Assembly: GCF_003815715.1 (NCBI RefSeq)
Contig: NZ_CP033922.1
Coordinates: 2,900,001 to 2,964,000, forward strand
Length of the DNA: 64,000 nucleotides
Direction: 5' to 3'
Source: Chryseobacterium sp. G0162
GTDB lineage: Bacteria > Bacteroidota > Bacteroidia > Flavobacteriales > Weeksellaceae
The notes beneath the pieces are model-generated. The model saw only the letters and a list, made by a program, of their open reading frames with translations, had not been told where the DNA came from and did no database searches. Positions 19,856 to 29,294 of this stretch are shown piece by piece (position 1 is the stretch's first letter; each line of letters starts with the position of its first letter). Made by a program: the position numbers and the translations under genes.

Positions 19856-20141
19856 AAAAAAGAAAAGGGAAGTCTGTCATTTATTACCCTGGAATACTTC
19901 AGTAGAAAGATGTGAAATCTGTTATTCCATTATTATTTATTACCTCCTGATGGATGACAAACTTAAAATAAAGTTAATCTCAGTTATGCATAGAATATTT
20001 CAGGAATAATTATTTTATTAATTTATTGTATTGAAAATAAGAGTATTAGTTTTTGGGAGAGAAATCGAGGCTTGTTGAAAAACTAAAATTTCTTAATAAA
20101 AACATAAGGAAATCTTAATGTAACAGGAGGTGGGGCTGTTC
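19856..20141. other. Intergenic region between divergent SDR and SusC genes
   Basis: AT-rich sequence with no supported gene. A short inverted repeat AACAG...CTGTT (20122-20126/20136-20140) sits directly upstream of the SusC -7 box and could bind a regulator. Nothing else stands out. Confidence 0.4.
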
Positions 20142-20149
20142 TAATTTTG
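20142..20149 (+). promoter_or_regulatory. -7 element TAATTTTG of the SusC-SusD-phosphatase operon
   Basis: Exact TAnnTTTG match 21 bp before the ATG at 20171. The last three bases form a TTG that artificially extends the reading frame. Confidence 0.65.
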
Positions 20150-20170
20150 CATCTAATTAAAAAGGATGTC

Positions 20171-23059
20171 ATGAATGTATTTAAAATCCCTGTCTCAGTA
20201 ACATACTTAACGGGTAGGGTATTACTTATTGGTGCAATTTCAGCTTCACCGATGTTCCTCTCTCAAAAAAAAGACAGTTTAAAAGAAAAATCCATCGATG
20301 AGATTGTTGTTGTTGGATACGGAACGCAAAAGAAGAGTAAGGTTTCCGGTGCTGTTTCGGAGGCTTCATTGGATAAACTTACTTCCAGATCTCTGTCTGG
20401 AGTAGGGGAAGTTCTCCAGGGAAAAGCTCCCGGAGTAACTGTTGTGAACGAAGGTGGAGATCCTAATGGCTCTCCTAAAGTAAATATCCGTGGTCTCGGC
20501 GGGGTGAATGGAGAATCTCCTCTTTATGTTGTGGATGGCGTTGTTTTTAACGGAACTCCTGCTATTAACCCTAACGATATTCAGGATATTTCTGTGCTTA
20601 AGGATGCTTCAGCCGCTATTTATGGAGCAAGATCTTCCGGAGGAGTGATCCTGATTACTACCAAAAGAGGTAAAAAAGGAACTTTGACAGTAGATTTTGA
20701 TGTTAAATATGGAATTAATCAGGCGTGGAGGTTAAAAAAATCTTTAAATGCTGCAGAGTTCCAGGATGTAATGAGGCAAGCGTATGAGAATGCGGGAAAA
20801 CTCAGCAACCTTCCATTGGCATTCAATGCAGATCAATATGCTGACGGAAGAATTACCCGAACCGACTGGATGAAAGAGATCTTCCGTACAGGGACTATCC
20901 AGGAATATAATGTAAATCTAAGCGGAGGAGGTGATAAATCCAAATTCTTCGTAGGAATGAACCATAGAAGCCTTGAGGGAATTTTATTAAATACGCAGGC
21001 AAAACGATACAATTTCAGAGTAAATTCTGAACATAAAGTGAAAGACTGGTTGACCATCGGAGAGAATATGTATTATAATTATTCTGACGGAAATACAGCC
21101 AACACAAGGAACGGATACACAGGAGCTTTGGTTGCAGCAATGTACTATCCACCCAACGTTCCGGTATATACACCATCCGGAGCCTTTTCAGGATTACCGA
21201 TTGATGTGGCAGGAGGATATGGAGATATGATTAACCCTGTTGCTTATTTGAAAAGAATCAGCATTCAGAATCCTACCCATGAGATTTTGATCAATCCTTA
21301 TATCGAAATTGCTTTAGCTAAAGATTTGAAATTCAGATCCAATTTTGCTCAAACATTTAGAATTGGAAATGTTAAAGAATTTACTTCCAGAGTGCTGGAA
21401 GTAGGAAAGATTTTTGATACCAACAGTTTGGAATATCAGAACAACAATGTATCCACTTCTCTGGCAGAGCAACTCCTTACTTATAAATTCACAACAGGTA
21501 AACATAGTTTTGACTTCCTTGCAGGGTTAACATTCCAGAAAACCACTGAAGACGGGTTCCGTGCAAAAACTTTTGATTTCAGGAATGAAGCGGAAGCCTT
21601 CCGATATCTTCAGAATGCTGCAGATACTTATAAAGAAGCAGAAAGTTATAAATACAGGAGTGCTTTAACTTCTTATCTGGCAAGAGTAAATTATGACTAT
21701 GCCGGGAAATATATGATCAGCTTATTGGGAAGGAGAGATGGAACATCTTTAGTCTCTAAAGAAAAACATTTTTCTGATTATTATTCCATTTCAGGAGCAT
21801 GGATGGTTTCCAAAGAAAATTTCATGAAAGATATTGTATGGCTATCCAACCTGAAATTAAGAGGAAGTCATGGTATTTTAGGAAACCTTGGCGGCGTTTC
21901 TTATCAGGCAGTAAATCCGCAGATGATTCGTGATAATAACATTATTTTCGGCCAGGATCCATCACAGAATATTGCTTATTATGCGAGGACAAGACCCAAT
22001 TCGGATTTAAAATGGGGAAAATCAGAACAAACCAACTTTGGGGTGGATGCTTCCTTCTTCCGCAACAGGCTTTCTATGCAATTTGATTACTTCGTGAAGA
22101 AATCAACCGATCAGATCTTTAATGTCAACCTTCAAAGTACAGCAACCTATGTAGATCAGTATGTAAATGCAGGACTATTCGAGGATAAAGGATATGAAGT
22201 AGGAATTAATTTTAACGGTAAAAATACCGGAGATTTTACCTATTCCATTGGAGCAACATTGAGTCAACTAAAAAATACGGTGAAGCAATTAGCTGATGTA
22301 GATGAGATCTTTATCAACAGTAATAACGTACGTGGGGTCTTGAAACCTACCCGTGTAAAGGTGGGAGAGTCTCTTTATTCTTATTATGGATATAAAACCG
22401 ATGGGATTTTTCAGAGCCAGGCAGAAATCAACAATTATAAAGATGCTAATGGAAATCTTATTCAGCCTAATGCTAAGCCTGGAGATATTAAATTCCTGAA
22501 AAAAGAAGGCAATACAGGAGCATTGAATAATAATGATTTTGTAAACCTTGGAAATCCATACCCTAAGTTCTCCTACGGATTATCTTACAACATGACCTGG
22601 AAGAACTTTGATCTTAATTTATTCTTCCAGGGTGTATATGGAAACAAAATATTCAACGGATTGAAATTTATTTCTTTAAACCCAGGGGGAACAGGACAGA
22701 ATTATAACATGGACAGAGACATTCTGAATGCATGGACTCCTCAGAACACCAATACCAATATTCCAAGAGTGGTACAGGGCGATCCAAGTGGTAATTACTC
22801 TAAAGTATCGGATTTCTATGTGGAAGACGGTTCTTATTTGAGGCTTAAAAACCTAACGGTTGGATATTCATTACCAAAAGAACTTTATAAGAAACTTGAT
22901 GTGAATAAAATCAGAGTGTATGTGACCAGCAATAACCTGTTCACCATTACTAAATATACAGGCTTTGATCCTGAAGTAGGAATGGAGGGCTATGGTGTAG
23001 ATACCGGAAGATATCCTCAGGCCCGTTCATTTATTTTCGGATTGGAAGTCGGGTTTTAA
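20171..23059 (+). CDS. SusC/RagA TonB-linked outer membrane transporter of the phosphatase locus
   Basis: 962 residues from ATG at 20171. This start is chosen because the upstream TTG lies inside the promoter box. The carboxypeptidase-regulatory-like N-terminal domain of most SusC proteins is absent: a short signal segment is followed at once by the TonB box (DEIVVVGYGTQKK) and plug, with LYVVDGVVFNG, INPNDIQDISVLKDASAAIYGARSSGG and ILITTKRGKKG. The barrel closes in IFGLEVGF. The SusD gene follows at 27 bp and a fused phosphodiesterase-like/alkaline phosphatase gene after that, so the ligand may be a phosphate ester (inference). Confidence 0.94.
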   Translation: MNVFKIPVSVTYLTGRVLLIGAISASPMFLSQKKDSLKEKSIDEIVVVGYGTQKKSKVSGAVSEASLDKLTSRSLSGVGEVLQGKAPGVTVVNEGGDPNGSPKVNIRGLGGVNGESPLYVVDGVVFNGTPAINPNDIQDISVLKDASAAIYGARSSGGVILITTKRGKKGTLTVDFDVKYGINQAWRLKKSLNAAEFQDVMRQAYENAGKLSNLPLAFNADQYADGRITRTDWMKEIFRTGTIQEYNVNLSGGGDKSKFFVGMNHRSLEGILLNTQAKRYNFRVNSEHKVKDWLTIGENMYYNYSDGNTANTRNGYTGALVAAMYYPPNVPVYTPSGAFSGLPIDVAGGYGDMINPVAYLKRISIQNPTHEILINPYIEIALAKDLKFRSNFAQTFRIGNVKEFTSRVLEVGKIFDTNSLEYQNNNVSTSLAEQLLTYKFTTGKHSFDFLAGLTFQKTTEDGFRAKTFDFRNEAEAFRYLQNAADTYKEAESYKYRSALTSYLARVNYDYAGKYMISLLGRRDGTSLVSKEKHFSDYYSISGAWMVSKENFMKDIVWLSNLKLRGSHGILGNLGGVSYQAVNPQMIRDNNIIFGQDPSQNIAYYARTRPNSDLKWGKSEQTNFGVDASFFRNRLSMQFDYFVKKSTDQIFNVNLQSTATYVDQYVNAGLFEDKGYEVGINFNGKNTGDFTYSIGATLSQLKNTVKQLADVDEIFINSNNVRGVLKPTRVKVGESLYSYYGYKTDGIFQSQAEINNYKDANGNLIQPNAKPGDIKFLKKEGNTGALNNNDFVNLGNPYPKFSYGLSYNMTWKNFDLNLFFQGVYGNKIFNGLKFISLNPGGTGQNYNMDRDILNAWTPQNTNTNIPRVVQGDPSGNYSKVSDFYVEDGSYLRLKNLTVGYSLPKELYKKLDVNKIRVYVTSNNLFTITKYTGFDPEVGMEGYGVDTGRYPQARSFIFGLEVGF

Positions 23060-23086
23060 TCTAAAAACAAATTTAAAAGTAAAAAG

Positions 23087-24595
23087 ATGAAGATTTTCAA
23101 TACAATAATTTTAATAACAGGGCTGTCTGCATCAGTATTATCATGTACCAATGAACTGAATATAGAGCCGGAAGGTACTCCAACTGAAGCTAACTTCTGG
23201 AAAAGCGAAAATGACTTGATTACCGGAGCTAATGCAATGTATAAACCGCTTTCTGACAGCGAATTTTATGGAAGAGGCTTTTTCTGGTTTATTAATGCCA
23301 GTGATGATATGGTAACAGGAAGATCAAAAAGTGAGGCAGATAATGTGAAGAATTTTAGCAGTAATTATATTGCTGCCGGAGATCTGGAAACCCAATGGAA
23401 CAAAAGATATACAGTAATTGGTGTTGCGAATCGTGTTATCCGTAATATTGATAATATTCAGACTTCACAAGCTATCAAAAATAAGTATCTGGGAGAAGCT
23501 TTGTTTATGAGCAGCAGAATGTATTTTGAAATGGCTTACAGTTATGGAAATGAAAAAGCCGGTATTCCAATTATAGACCGTACGAAAGAACCGGATCCTA
23601 ACCCAATTCCAAGAGCAGCCAATGTCATGGAAAATTACAATTATATTGTAAATGACCTGAAAAAAGCAGCAGAATTACTGCCTAGCCAGGAAGAACTTCC
23701 AACCAAAGATTATGGAAGACCTCATAAAGCCGCAGCTTGGGCATTGCTGGCAAAAGTATATCTGTTTATGAAAGATTGGAAGAATGCAGAATATTGGGCG
23801 AATGAAGTAATGACTAAAGGAAACAGAAATTTACTGAATAATTTTGGCGATGTTTTTAAAGCTGAAAACAATTACAGTTCAGAATATATTTGGTCAGTCC
23901 CAAGTACTACTAAATTTAATGGAGTAGGAAGTATCCTTCCGGGGGTAATGTTAGAAAACAAAGGTTGGGGAAAATATAATGGTTGGGGATACTTCCAGCC
24001 CACAAAAGAGCTGTATGATGAATATGAAACCGGAGACCTTAGACGAAGTGTAACCATTCTTAAAGAAGGAGATCAGTTTACTTTTGATGGAGCGGTAAGA
24101 ACATATGCTACCTCAAACTCCCTTACAAAAGCCCAGTTTAACAAATATATGGATGCTTTCAAATACCCATTTAAAGAAGGGCACGTAAATGCTAATGGAG
24201 ATTATCCTTGTACAGACCTTGCAGTTCCTATTATGCGTTATGCTGAGGTAATTCTTATTAAAGCGGAAGCATTGCTTATGCAAAATAAACCTGCAGATCA
24301 GGAAATCAATATGATCAGAAAACGCGCTGGTCTTACTTCTAAAAGCGGTTGTACAATGGCAGACCTGAAACATGAAAGACGCTGCGAGCTTGCCGGTGAA
24401 TGGGCTGACAGACACAGAGACCTTGTCCGTTGGGGAGATGCACAGGCAACCTATGCTAAACCACTTCATGGAATGGATGGAAAAGAAGCTTGGGCTGCAA
24501 GAAACTTTAACCCGGCAATCCATAATGTTTGGGCGGTGCCGCAGGTTGAGATTGTAAACAGCCACGGCGTTATTAAGCAAAACGAAGGTTGGTAA
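23087..24595 (+). CDS. SusD/RagB family lipoprotein of the phosphatase locus
   Basis: 502 residues with lipoprotein signal (MKIFNTIILITGLSASVLSC) and mature start CTNELNIEPEGTPTEANFWKSENDL, the classical SusD/RagB opening. The C-terminal part has the usual YAEVILIKAEALL helix, INMIRKRAGL, and the closing NPAIHNVWAVPQVEI...NEGW. It differs from the other two SusD proteins here, which belong to the SusD-like_2 type. It pairs with the SusC gene 27 bp upstream. Confidence 0.95.
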   Translation: MKIFNTIILITGLSASVLSCTNELNIEPEGTPTEANFWKSENDLITGANAMYKPLSDSEFYGRGFFWFINASDDMVTGRSKSEADNVKNFSSNYIAAGDLETQWNKRYTVIGVANRVIRNIDNIQTSQAIKNKYLGEALFMSSRMYFEMAYSYGNEKAGIPIIDRTKEPDPNPIPRAANVMENYNYIVNDLKKAAELLPSQEELPTKDYGRPHKAAAWALLAKVYLFMKDWKNAEYWANEVMTKGNRNLLNNFGDVFKAENNYSSEYIWSVPSTTKFNGVGSILPGVMLENKGWGKYNGWGYFQPTKELYDEYETGDLRRSVTILKEGDQFTFDGAVRTYATSNSLTKAQFNKYMDAFKYPFKEGHVNANGDYPCTDLAVPIMRYAEVILIKAEALLMQNKPADQEINMIRKRAGLTSKSGCTMADLKHERRCELAGEWADRHRDLVRWGDAQATYAKPLHGMDGKEAWAARNFNPAIHNVWAVPQVEIVNSHGVIKQNEGW

Positions 24596-24711
24596 AATTT
24601 TAGTCATATATATTATCACTATATCATTGCAGAAATTCTGTGATGATATAGTCTTTTTAAAAAGGAAGGTGAAAGATTCCATCTGACGTATAAAAACAAT
24701 ACAATAAACGA

Positions 24712-26538
24712 ATGAAACTATCAAAAATATTGGGTTTACTTGCTCTTGCTGTTTTCTCTGAAAACCAAGCACAGAATTATTTGAATTATAATGTAGGAAA
24801 TGCCCATTCTCATAATGATTATATGCAGGAAATCCCTTTTTGGCAAGCGTATTATGCCAATTTCGGGTCTATTGAAGCAGATGTTTTTCTGGTGAAAGGA
24901 AAGCTTTGGGTGGCCCATACGGAAAAGGAACTTTCTGCAGACAGAACGTTGGAGAATCTTTATCTGGACAATATTTCAAAGCAGATCAAACTGAACAAAG
25001 GAAATATCTATAAGGATACCACTAAAAAGCTACAATTGTTGATCGATATTAAACAGGATTATAAGACAACCCTGAGCGCTTTGGTCAATACATTGAAAAA
25101 ATATCCTGAAATTACGGGTAATTCTGGAGTGAAAATAGTGATTACAGGTGGAAGACCTCAGCCAGGTGATTTTAAAAACTATCCCAATTATCTTTATTTT
25201 GATGGAGATCTGAATAAAGATTATTCTACCGATCAGTTAAAAAGAGTGGGAATGTTCAGTGCAGATTTGCCAGAACTGGTAAAATGGAACGGAAAAGGAA
25301 TTCCGAGATACGAAGAAACGGAGAAAATCAAAAAGGCTGTAGATAAGGCCCATGCTCAACAGAAACCGATGCGTTTCTATGGAGCTCCTGATTTTCCTAA
25401 TGCCTGGGTAAATCTGATGGATATGGGAGTAGATTATATCAATACCGATCATATTCCGGATTTAAAAAAGTTTATGAATACCATTCCAAGGAATTTCTAT
25501 AAAAATACCAAAGAATATGCTGCTTATGCACCAACTTATAAAACAGATGGAATCAGTAAAAAAGTAAAAAATGTAATTCTTTTAATTCCGGATGGAACTT
25601 CCTTACCTCAATATTATGCAGCTTTTACAGCTAATAAAGGAAAGCTGAATGTTTTCAATATGAGATCTACAGGTTTATCCAAGACCAATTCATCGAACGC
25701 CTATATTACTGATTCAGCACCAGGTTCTACCGCCTTTTCTACAGGAGTAAAAACAAAAAATACATTTGTTGGGGTAGATGGAACAGGTAAATCTCTGGCC
25801 CAAATTCCAGATATTATTGCTGCAAAAGGGTTAGTATCCGGATTGATCTCTACCGGCGATGTAACCGATGCAACACCAGCGGATTTCTATGCTCATTCTG
25901 ATAACAGAAATAGTTCTGAACCTATTCTAAAAGATTTTGCAACCTCCAAAACAAAAATTCTGATTGGTGGCCCTACGAGCGGATTGACACCGGAAACAGA
26001 AAAGAAATTGAAAGAAGCAAAAGTAGATTTATACCATAGTCTTACATCAGCTGAAAAAATAAACAACAGAACACTGATTATTGATCCTTTGGCTTCACAA
26101 CGAGTAACAAGCGGAAGAGGAAACTGGTTAGCAGATGCTTTTGATCTTACCTTAAATGACCTGAAGAATAATAAAAAAGGATTCTTTATGATGGTGGAAG
26201 CTTCCCAAACTGATGGCGGCGGACACAGCAACAATATAGAACAATTGGTTACGGAGTTACTGGACTTCGATCATGTAGTAGGAAAAGCAATGAAATTTGC
26301 TGATGAAAATAAAGAAACTTTAGTAGTCGTAGTGGGAGATCATGAAACCGGTGGTTTAACACTTTTAGATGGAAGCCTGAAAGAGGGTTGGGTATTCGGA
26401 AATTTTAGTACCAACGACCATACTTCTATTCCGTCAAGTGTTTTTGCCTATGGCCCGAATTCCAAAGAGTTCACAGGATTATTTGAAAATACAGAAATTT
26501 TCAACAAAATCATGGCTGCTTATGGCATTGAAAAATAG
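24712..26538 (+). CDS. Fusion: GDPD/PLC-like phosphodiesterase domain plus alkaline phosphatase
   Basis: 608 residues with signal peptide (about 1-20). Residues 28-260 form a PLC-like/GDPD-superfamily barrel of the AIM6-like kind, with metal/catalytic signatures NAHSHNDY (His32, His34), EADVFL (Glu55, Asp57) and VAHTE (His69). Residues 285-608 are a PhoA-type alkaline phosphatase: LIPDGTS (Asp294), ITDSAPGSTAFSTG with nucleophile Ser335, EASQTDGGGH, and VVGDHETGG. The GDPD part may cleave a phosphodiester and the phosphatase part release phosphate in the periplasm or at the surface. It lies 116 bp after SusD in the same direction. The HRG motif of standard GDPDs is replaced by HSH. Confidence 0.9.
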   Translation: MKLSKILGLLALAVFSENQAQNYLNYNVGNAHSHNDYMQEIPFWQAYYANFGSIEADVFLVKGKLWVAHTEKELSADRTLENLYLDNISKQIKLNKGNIYKDTTKKLQLLIDIKQDYKTTLSALVNTLKKYPEITGNSGVKIVITGGRPQPGDFKNYPNYLYFDGDLNKDYSTDQLKRVGMFSADLPELVKWNGKGIPRYEETEKIKKAVDKAHAQQKPMRFYGAPDFPNAWVNLMDMGVDYINTDHIPDLKKFMNTIPRNFYKNTKEYAAYAPTYKTDGISKKVKNVILLIPDGTSLPQYYAAFTANKGKLNVFNMRSTGLSKTNSSNAYITDSAPGSTAFSTGVKTKNTFVGVDGTGKSLAQIPDIIAAKGLVSGLISTGDVTDATPADFYAHSDNRNSSEPILKDFATSKTKILIGGPTSGLTPETEKKLKEAKVDLYHSLTSAEKINNRTLIIDPLASQRVTSGRGNWLADAFDLTLNDLKNNKKGFFMMVEASQTDGGGHSNNIEQLVTELLDFDHVVGKAMKFADENKETLVVVVGDHETGGLTLLDGSLKEGWVFGNFSTNDHTSIPSSVFAYGPNSKEFTGLFENTEIFNKIMAAYGIEK

Positions 26539-26565
26539 CTGAATCCAATCAACTTCTATTCTTAA

Positions 26566-26603
26566 TAAAAAAGTAGTCTCTATCTGATAAAGACTACTTT
26601 TTA
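26566..26603 (+). terminator. Terminator after alkaline phosphatase fusion gene
   Basis: AAAAAAGTAGTCT stem pairs with AGACTACTTTTT. T-run on the plus strand. Confidence 0.85.
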
Positions 26604-26687
26604 TTTGTTGTCAATATCACGACATTAAAAAAAAACACCCAATGATAACTGCTAGATTTTCAAGGTTTTAGTGTGCTTATTTTATTT

Positions 26688-26790
26688 CCCACAGATTACA
26701 CATATTTACGCAGATACTTCCGGATAAGAAAATTATAGTATTGATTTTTATGGCCAACAAATAATCTGCGTTATCTGCTCAATCTGCGAG
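26688..26790. repeat. REP-like imperfect inverted repeat (CAGAT-rich arms)
   Basis: Two 28-bp arms (26688-26715 and 26763-26790) are imperfect reverse complements, each built from CAGAT units spaced about 10 bp and ending in ACGCAGAT. The centre is 47 bp. The element fills most of the gap between two convergent genes together with two terminators. Such arms are common in flavobacterial intergenic regions. No coding sequence is seen in this 312-bp gap. Confidence 0.55.
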
Positions 26791-26793
26791 AGT

Positions 26794-26823
26794 AAAAAAG
26801 CTGCCTCAGCAAAGAGGCAGCTT
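26794..26823 (-). terminator. Terminator of the PI-PLC gene
   Basis: Perfect 9-bp stem AGCTGCCTC/GAGGCAGCT followed on the minus strand by a six-T run. Confidence 0.9.
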
Positions 26824-26850
26824 CAAGACTACAATTTATATTTAACGATA

Positions 26851-27849
26851 CTAAAAATTCGTTTTTACAATCAGTTCTGCCAGTTCAGCATTCACAAAAT
26901 CCATAGGCATTATCCCATACGATCCTTTTGTATTGCTTTGGAAGAACGTTTTAAGTTTCGGATTGATAGCGTTGGAAACCGTAGGAATACTAGGAATTCC
27001 GAATATCCCCGGTTTATAACCACTGGTGAAATTGATGAAAAGCTTGTCGCTATTGCTGTTTTTAGCTTCATTGAAGAGATTGGAAATTCCGTTCCATTTA
27101 TCATCATTATTGGTAACCTTATAGTAATCCTGAACCTTCAGCTGAGCTCCCGGATTATTGATTTCAAAGGTTGTGTTATCTGCCCATGAAGTAGCATTAA
27201 TACCTTTAGCGGTGTTGGCTGAAAACCTTCTTAAGAGTCTGATCTTTCCTCTTACCTCTCCAAGAGTAGGAATCGTAGTTCCAAGATTCCATTTTGAAGG
27301 ATTTTTCTGAATATATGAATCAAAAGTACTTTCAAAACTTCTTGTTGTGTTGGAGGCGTCATGTTCTTCTTTTACAGACATGATGATGGTTTCCGACGGA
27401 TGACTTTCAAGGAATGAATAACAAGCATTAAGGACATCATCAAAATTTAAATTCTGATAAATAGCACCATGATGAATCGTAAATGAATTATCAATATGTC
27501 TGCAACGGATATCCAGGAATCGAACTCCTGCATTCAGCTGCTCAGCAATACTGAGGTTTTGTGTTTTCGCCGTACCTGTTACTACAGGAGCATCTATACG
27601 CGCTCCGGAATCATGAGTTCCGGGAATAGAGATTTTTGAAATTGAAATATTATCCTGCAGGCCAGCCATCCAGCTGTTCATTTCCACAGGAACGGCTGAT
27701 GCCATTTTGTAATTTGCTTTATTAAGAGAGGTAAGACCTGTGTCATTAGAATCTCTTTCTGCCATATCTTCCGAGCATGAGTAGAATACAGCTGCAGTTG
27801 CAATACTAAGTGTAAAAATTTTTACATATTTGATTGGGCGCTTGAACAT
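26851..27849 (-). CDS. Phosphatidylinositol-specific phospholipase C lipoprotein
   Basis: 332 residues with lipoprotein signal and lipidation Cys25 (VFYSC). The bacterial PI-PLC X-domain (EC 4.6.1.13) is clear: SIPGTHDSGA with general base His79, RFLDIRCR near 110, and IHHG with second catalytic His127, followed by TIIMSVKEEH. It cleaves phosphatidylinositol or GPI-type lipids to diacylglycerol and cyclic inositol phosphate. It is monocistronic, with its own terminator. It is the third phosphodiester-cleaving enzyme within 18 kb, which suggests a shared lipid-phosphate diet. Confidence 0.93.
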   Translation of the reverse strand: MFKRPIKYVKIFTLSIATAAVFYSCSEDMAERDSNDTGLTSLNKANYKMASAVPVEMNSWMAGLQDNISISKISIPGTHDSGARIDAPVVTGTAKTQNLSIAEQLNAGVRFLDIRCRHIDNSFTIHHGAIYQNLNFDDVLNACYSFLESHPSETIIMSVKEEHDASNTTRSFESTFDSYIQKNPSKWNLGTTIPTLGEVRGKIRLLRRFSANTAKGINATSWADNTTFEINNPGAQLKVQDYYKVTNNDDKWNGISNLFNEAKNSNSDKLFINFTSGYKPGIFGIPSIPTVSNAINPKLKTFFQSNTKGSYGIMPMDFVNAELAELIVKTNF

Positions 27850-28021
27850 AGTTTATATTTTAATTGTAGCTAAAATTAAGAATATGTCAAGCAATGAGGA
27901 GTTAACTTAGTTTTAAGAGATGATTAAGTTGTTGTGTAGAGACAGGAAGTTAGGAGTTAGAAGAAAGAAATACTTTGAGTCAGGGGTAGATCAACTCCAG
28001 CTTCCATCATCCCTCTCCTAC

Positions 28022-28702
28022 TTAAAACACAAAATCTTCTTTCATTCCCGGAATTTTGAATCTATGTTCTCCCATTTTGAAATTATCCATTGTAATAAGA
28101 GGCTGAATTTTATGGATAAACTCCTTATGAATATTTTCTGGTACTTTTACCTCATCATCACATGAGGAGTACTCTCTGTCTACAATGACTTTTCCGGTAG
28201 AAAAATTAATTTCATTGGTAAAATCAAATTCACAGGTGTCATTAAAATTATCAAAGGAACCAATCAGGTAAAAATCACCGTTCTGAAATCTGAAGGTATG
28301 TTTGTTAACCTGAGTATGCCTTGAATTGGAGAAAAAACTTTGTTCTACAATTAGGCAGTTATTTTTTATCTGAATGTTAAGAATATTATCATCTGGGTAA
28401 AAGCCTAATCCACTTGAATAGAGTAGAGAGGAATTCTCTTTCCAAATTTTAGCTTGTCCCTGTTCATTTTTCAGGATATAGAAAACTCTTTGATAATCTT
28501 TTTTCCCGGGTGCCCTTTCATAGTCAGATGCCGTTTTATCTGTATCAAATACAATAATCGTTTCTTCTTTTCCGTCTTTATCCAAATCTCCTTTGATCTC
28601 AGTAACTTTTTTGTAACCTTTTGGAACGGAGAAATTTTTCAGATTTTGAGCATATGATAGAGTAGCCAGTAGGATGAAAATAAAAGAAAATATCTTTTTC
28701 AT
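28022..28702 (-). CDS. Secreted hypothetical protein
   Basis: 226 residues with signal peptide (MKKIFSFIFILLATLSYAQ). It contains a Ca-binding-like Asp-rich loop (GDLDKDGKEETIIVFD) resembling a single FG-GAP/VCBS unit, and three cysteines. No enzyme signature is visible. The gene lies 19 bp downstream of the next secreted hypothetical gene and is probably co-transcribed with it. Function unknown. Confidence 0.8.
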   Translation of the reverse strand: MKKIFSFIFILLATLSYAQNLKNFSVPKGYKKVTEIKGDLDKDGKEETIIVFDTDKTASDYERAPGKKDYQRVFYILKNEQGQAKIWKENSSLLYSSGLGFYPDDNILNIQIKNNCLIVEQSFFSNSRHTQVNKHTFRFQNGDFYLIGSFDNFNDTCEFDFTNEINFSTGKVIVDREYSSCDDEVKVPENIHKEFIHKIQPLITMDNFKMGEHRFKIPGMKEDFVF

Positions 28703-28721
28703 TGGGCATAATATTCAGAAA

Positions 28722-29210
28722 TTATAATCCGGTATCCTCTTTTACGATCAGTTTAGATTCGTCCAAGCTGCTTAGATTACCCTTTATTGATTTGTATATT
28801 CCAGTAATATCGGTTTCTTTCCCTTTGGCATCAGTTACGGTAACTCCAGTGGAATAAGATGCGTCTTCTGCATAGTAAGATTTGTATACCTGATATTGAT
28901 AACCATTATGAGAAAATGACAGATAATGAAGTTCCATTCCGGCATTCTGTTTCCCTCCGCCTCTCATATAAGACCTGTAGCTGAATTGTTTCCAGCTATC
29001 CTTGGTTTTTGTTGACGGGAACTCCATTTCTACTTTATTTTTGTTTCCGAAACGATATTGGATGTATTCATCTTTTTTATCCTTTACCAATGCCATTTTC
29101 TTTCCATTTTTTGTTTCAAAAGAATAGATGATTTCTTCATTGGGTAAAAGATATTGTGCCCAAATTGACAACGGAAGTGCCAAGGCAAACAAGACCAGTA
29201 ATTTTTTCAT
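28722..29210 (-). CDS. Secreted hypothetical protein
   Basis: 162 residues with signal peptide (MKKLLVLFALALPLSIWAQ). The rest is predicted beta-rich and Cys-free, with an MRGGGK segment. No family is recognised. It is the first gene of a likely two-gene unit with the 28022-28702 gene and lies 84 bp downstream of aroA in the same direction. Confidence 0.78.
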   Translation of the reverse strand: MKKLLVLFALALPLSIWAQYLLPNEEIIYSFETKNGKKMALVKDKKDEYIQYRFGNKNKVEMEFPSTKTKDSWKQFSYRSYMRGGGKQNAGMELHYLSFSHNGYQYQVYKSYYAEDASYSTGVTVTDAKGKETDITGIYKSIKGNLSSLDESKLIVKEDTGL

Positions 29211-29294
29211 GATTGGGTGTAGTTTATAGTTGATGCAGTAACTTGAGAATGCTCAATGATTCATTCTCAAATTACCGCATTTTAGATTTTCAAA

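Noticed and set aside
24113..24772. 219-codon minus-strand frame opposite the SusD end and phosphatase start
   Set aside because: Shadow of two well-supported plus-strand genes; no family features.
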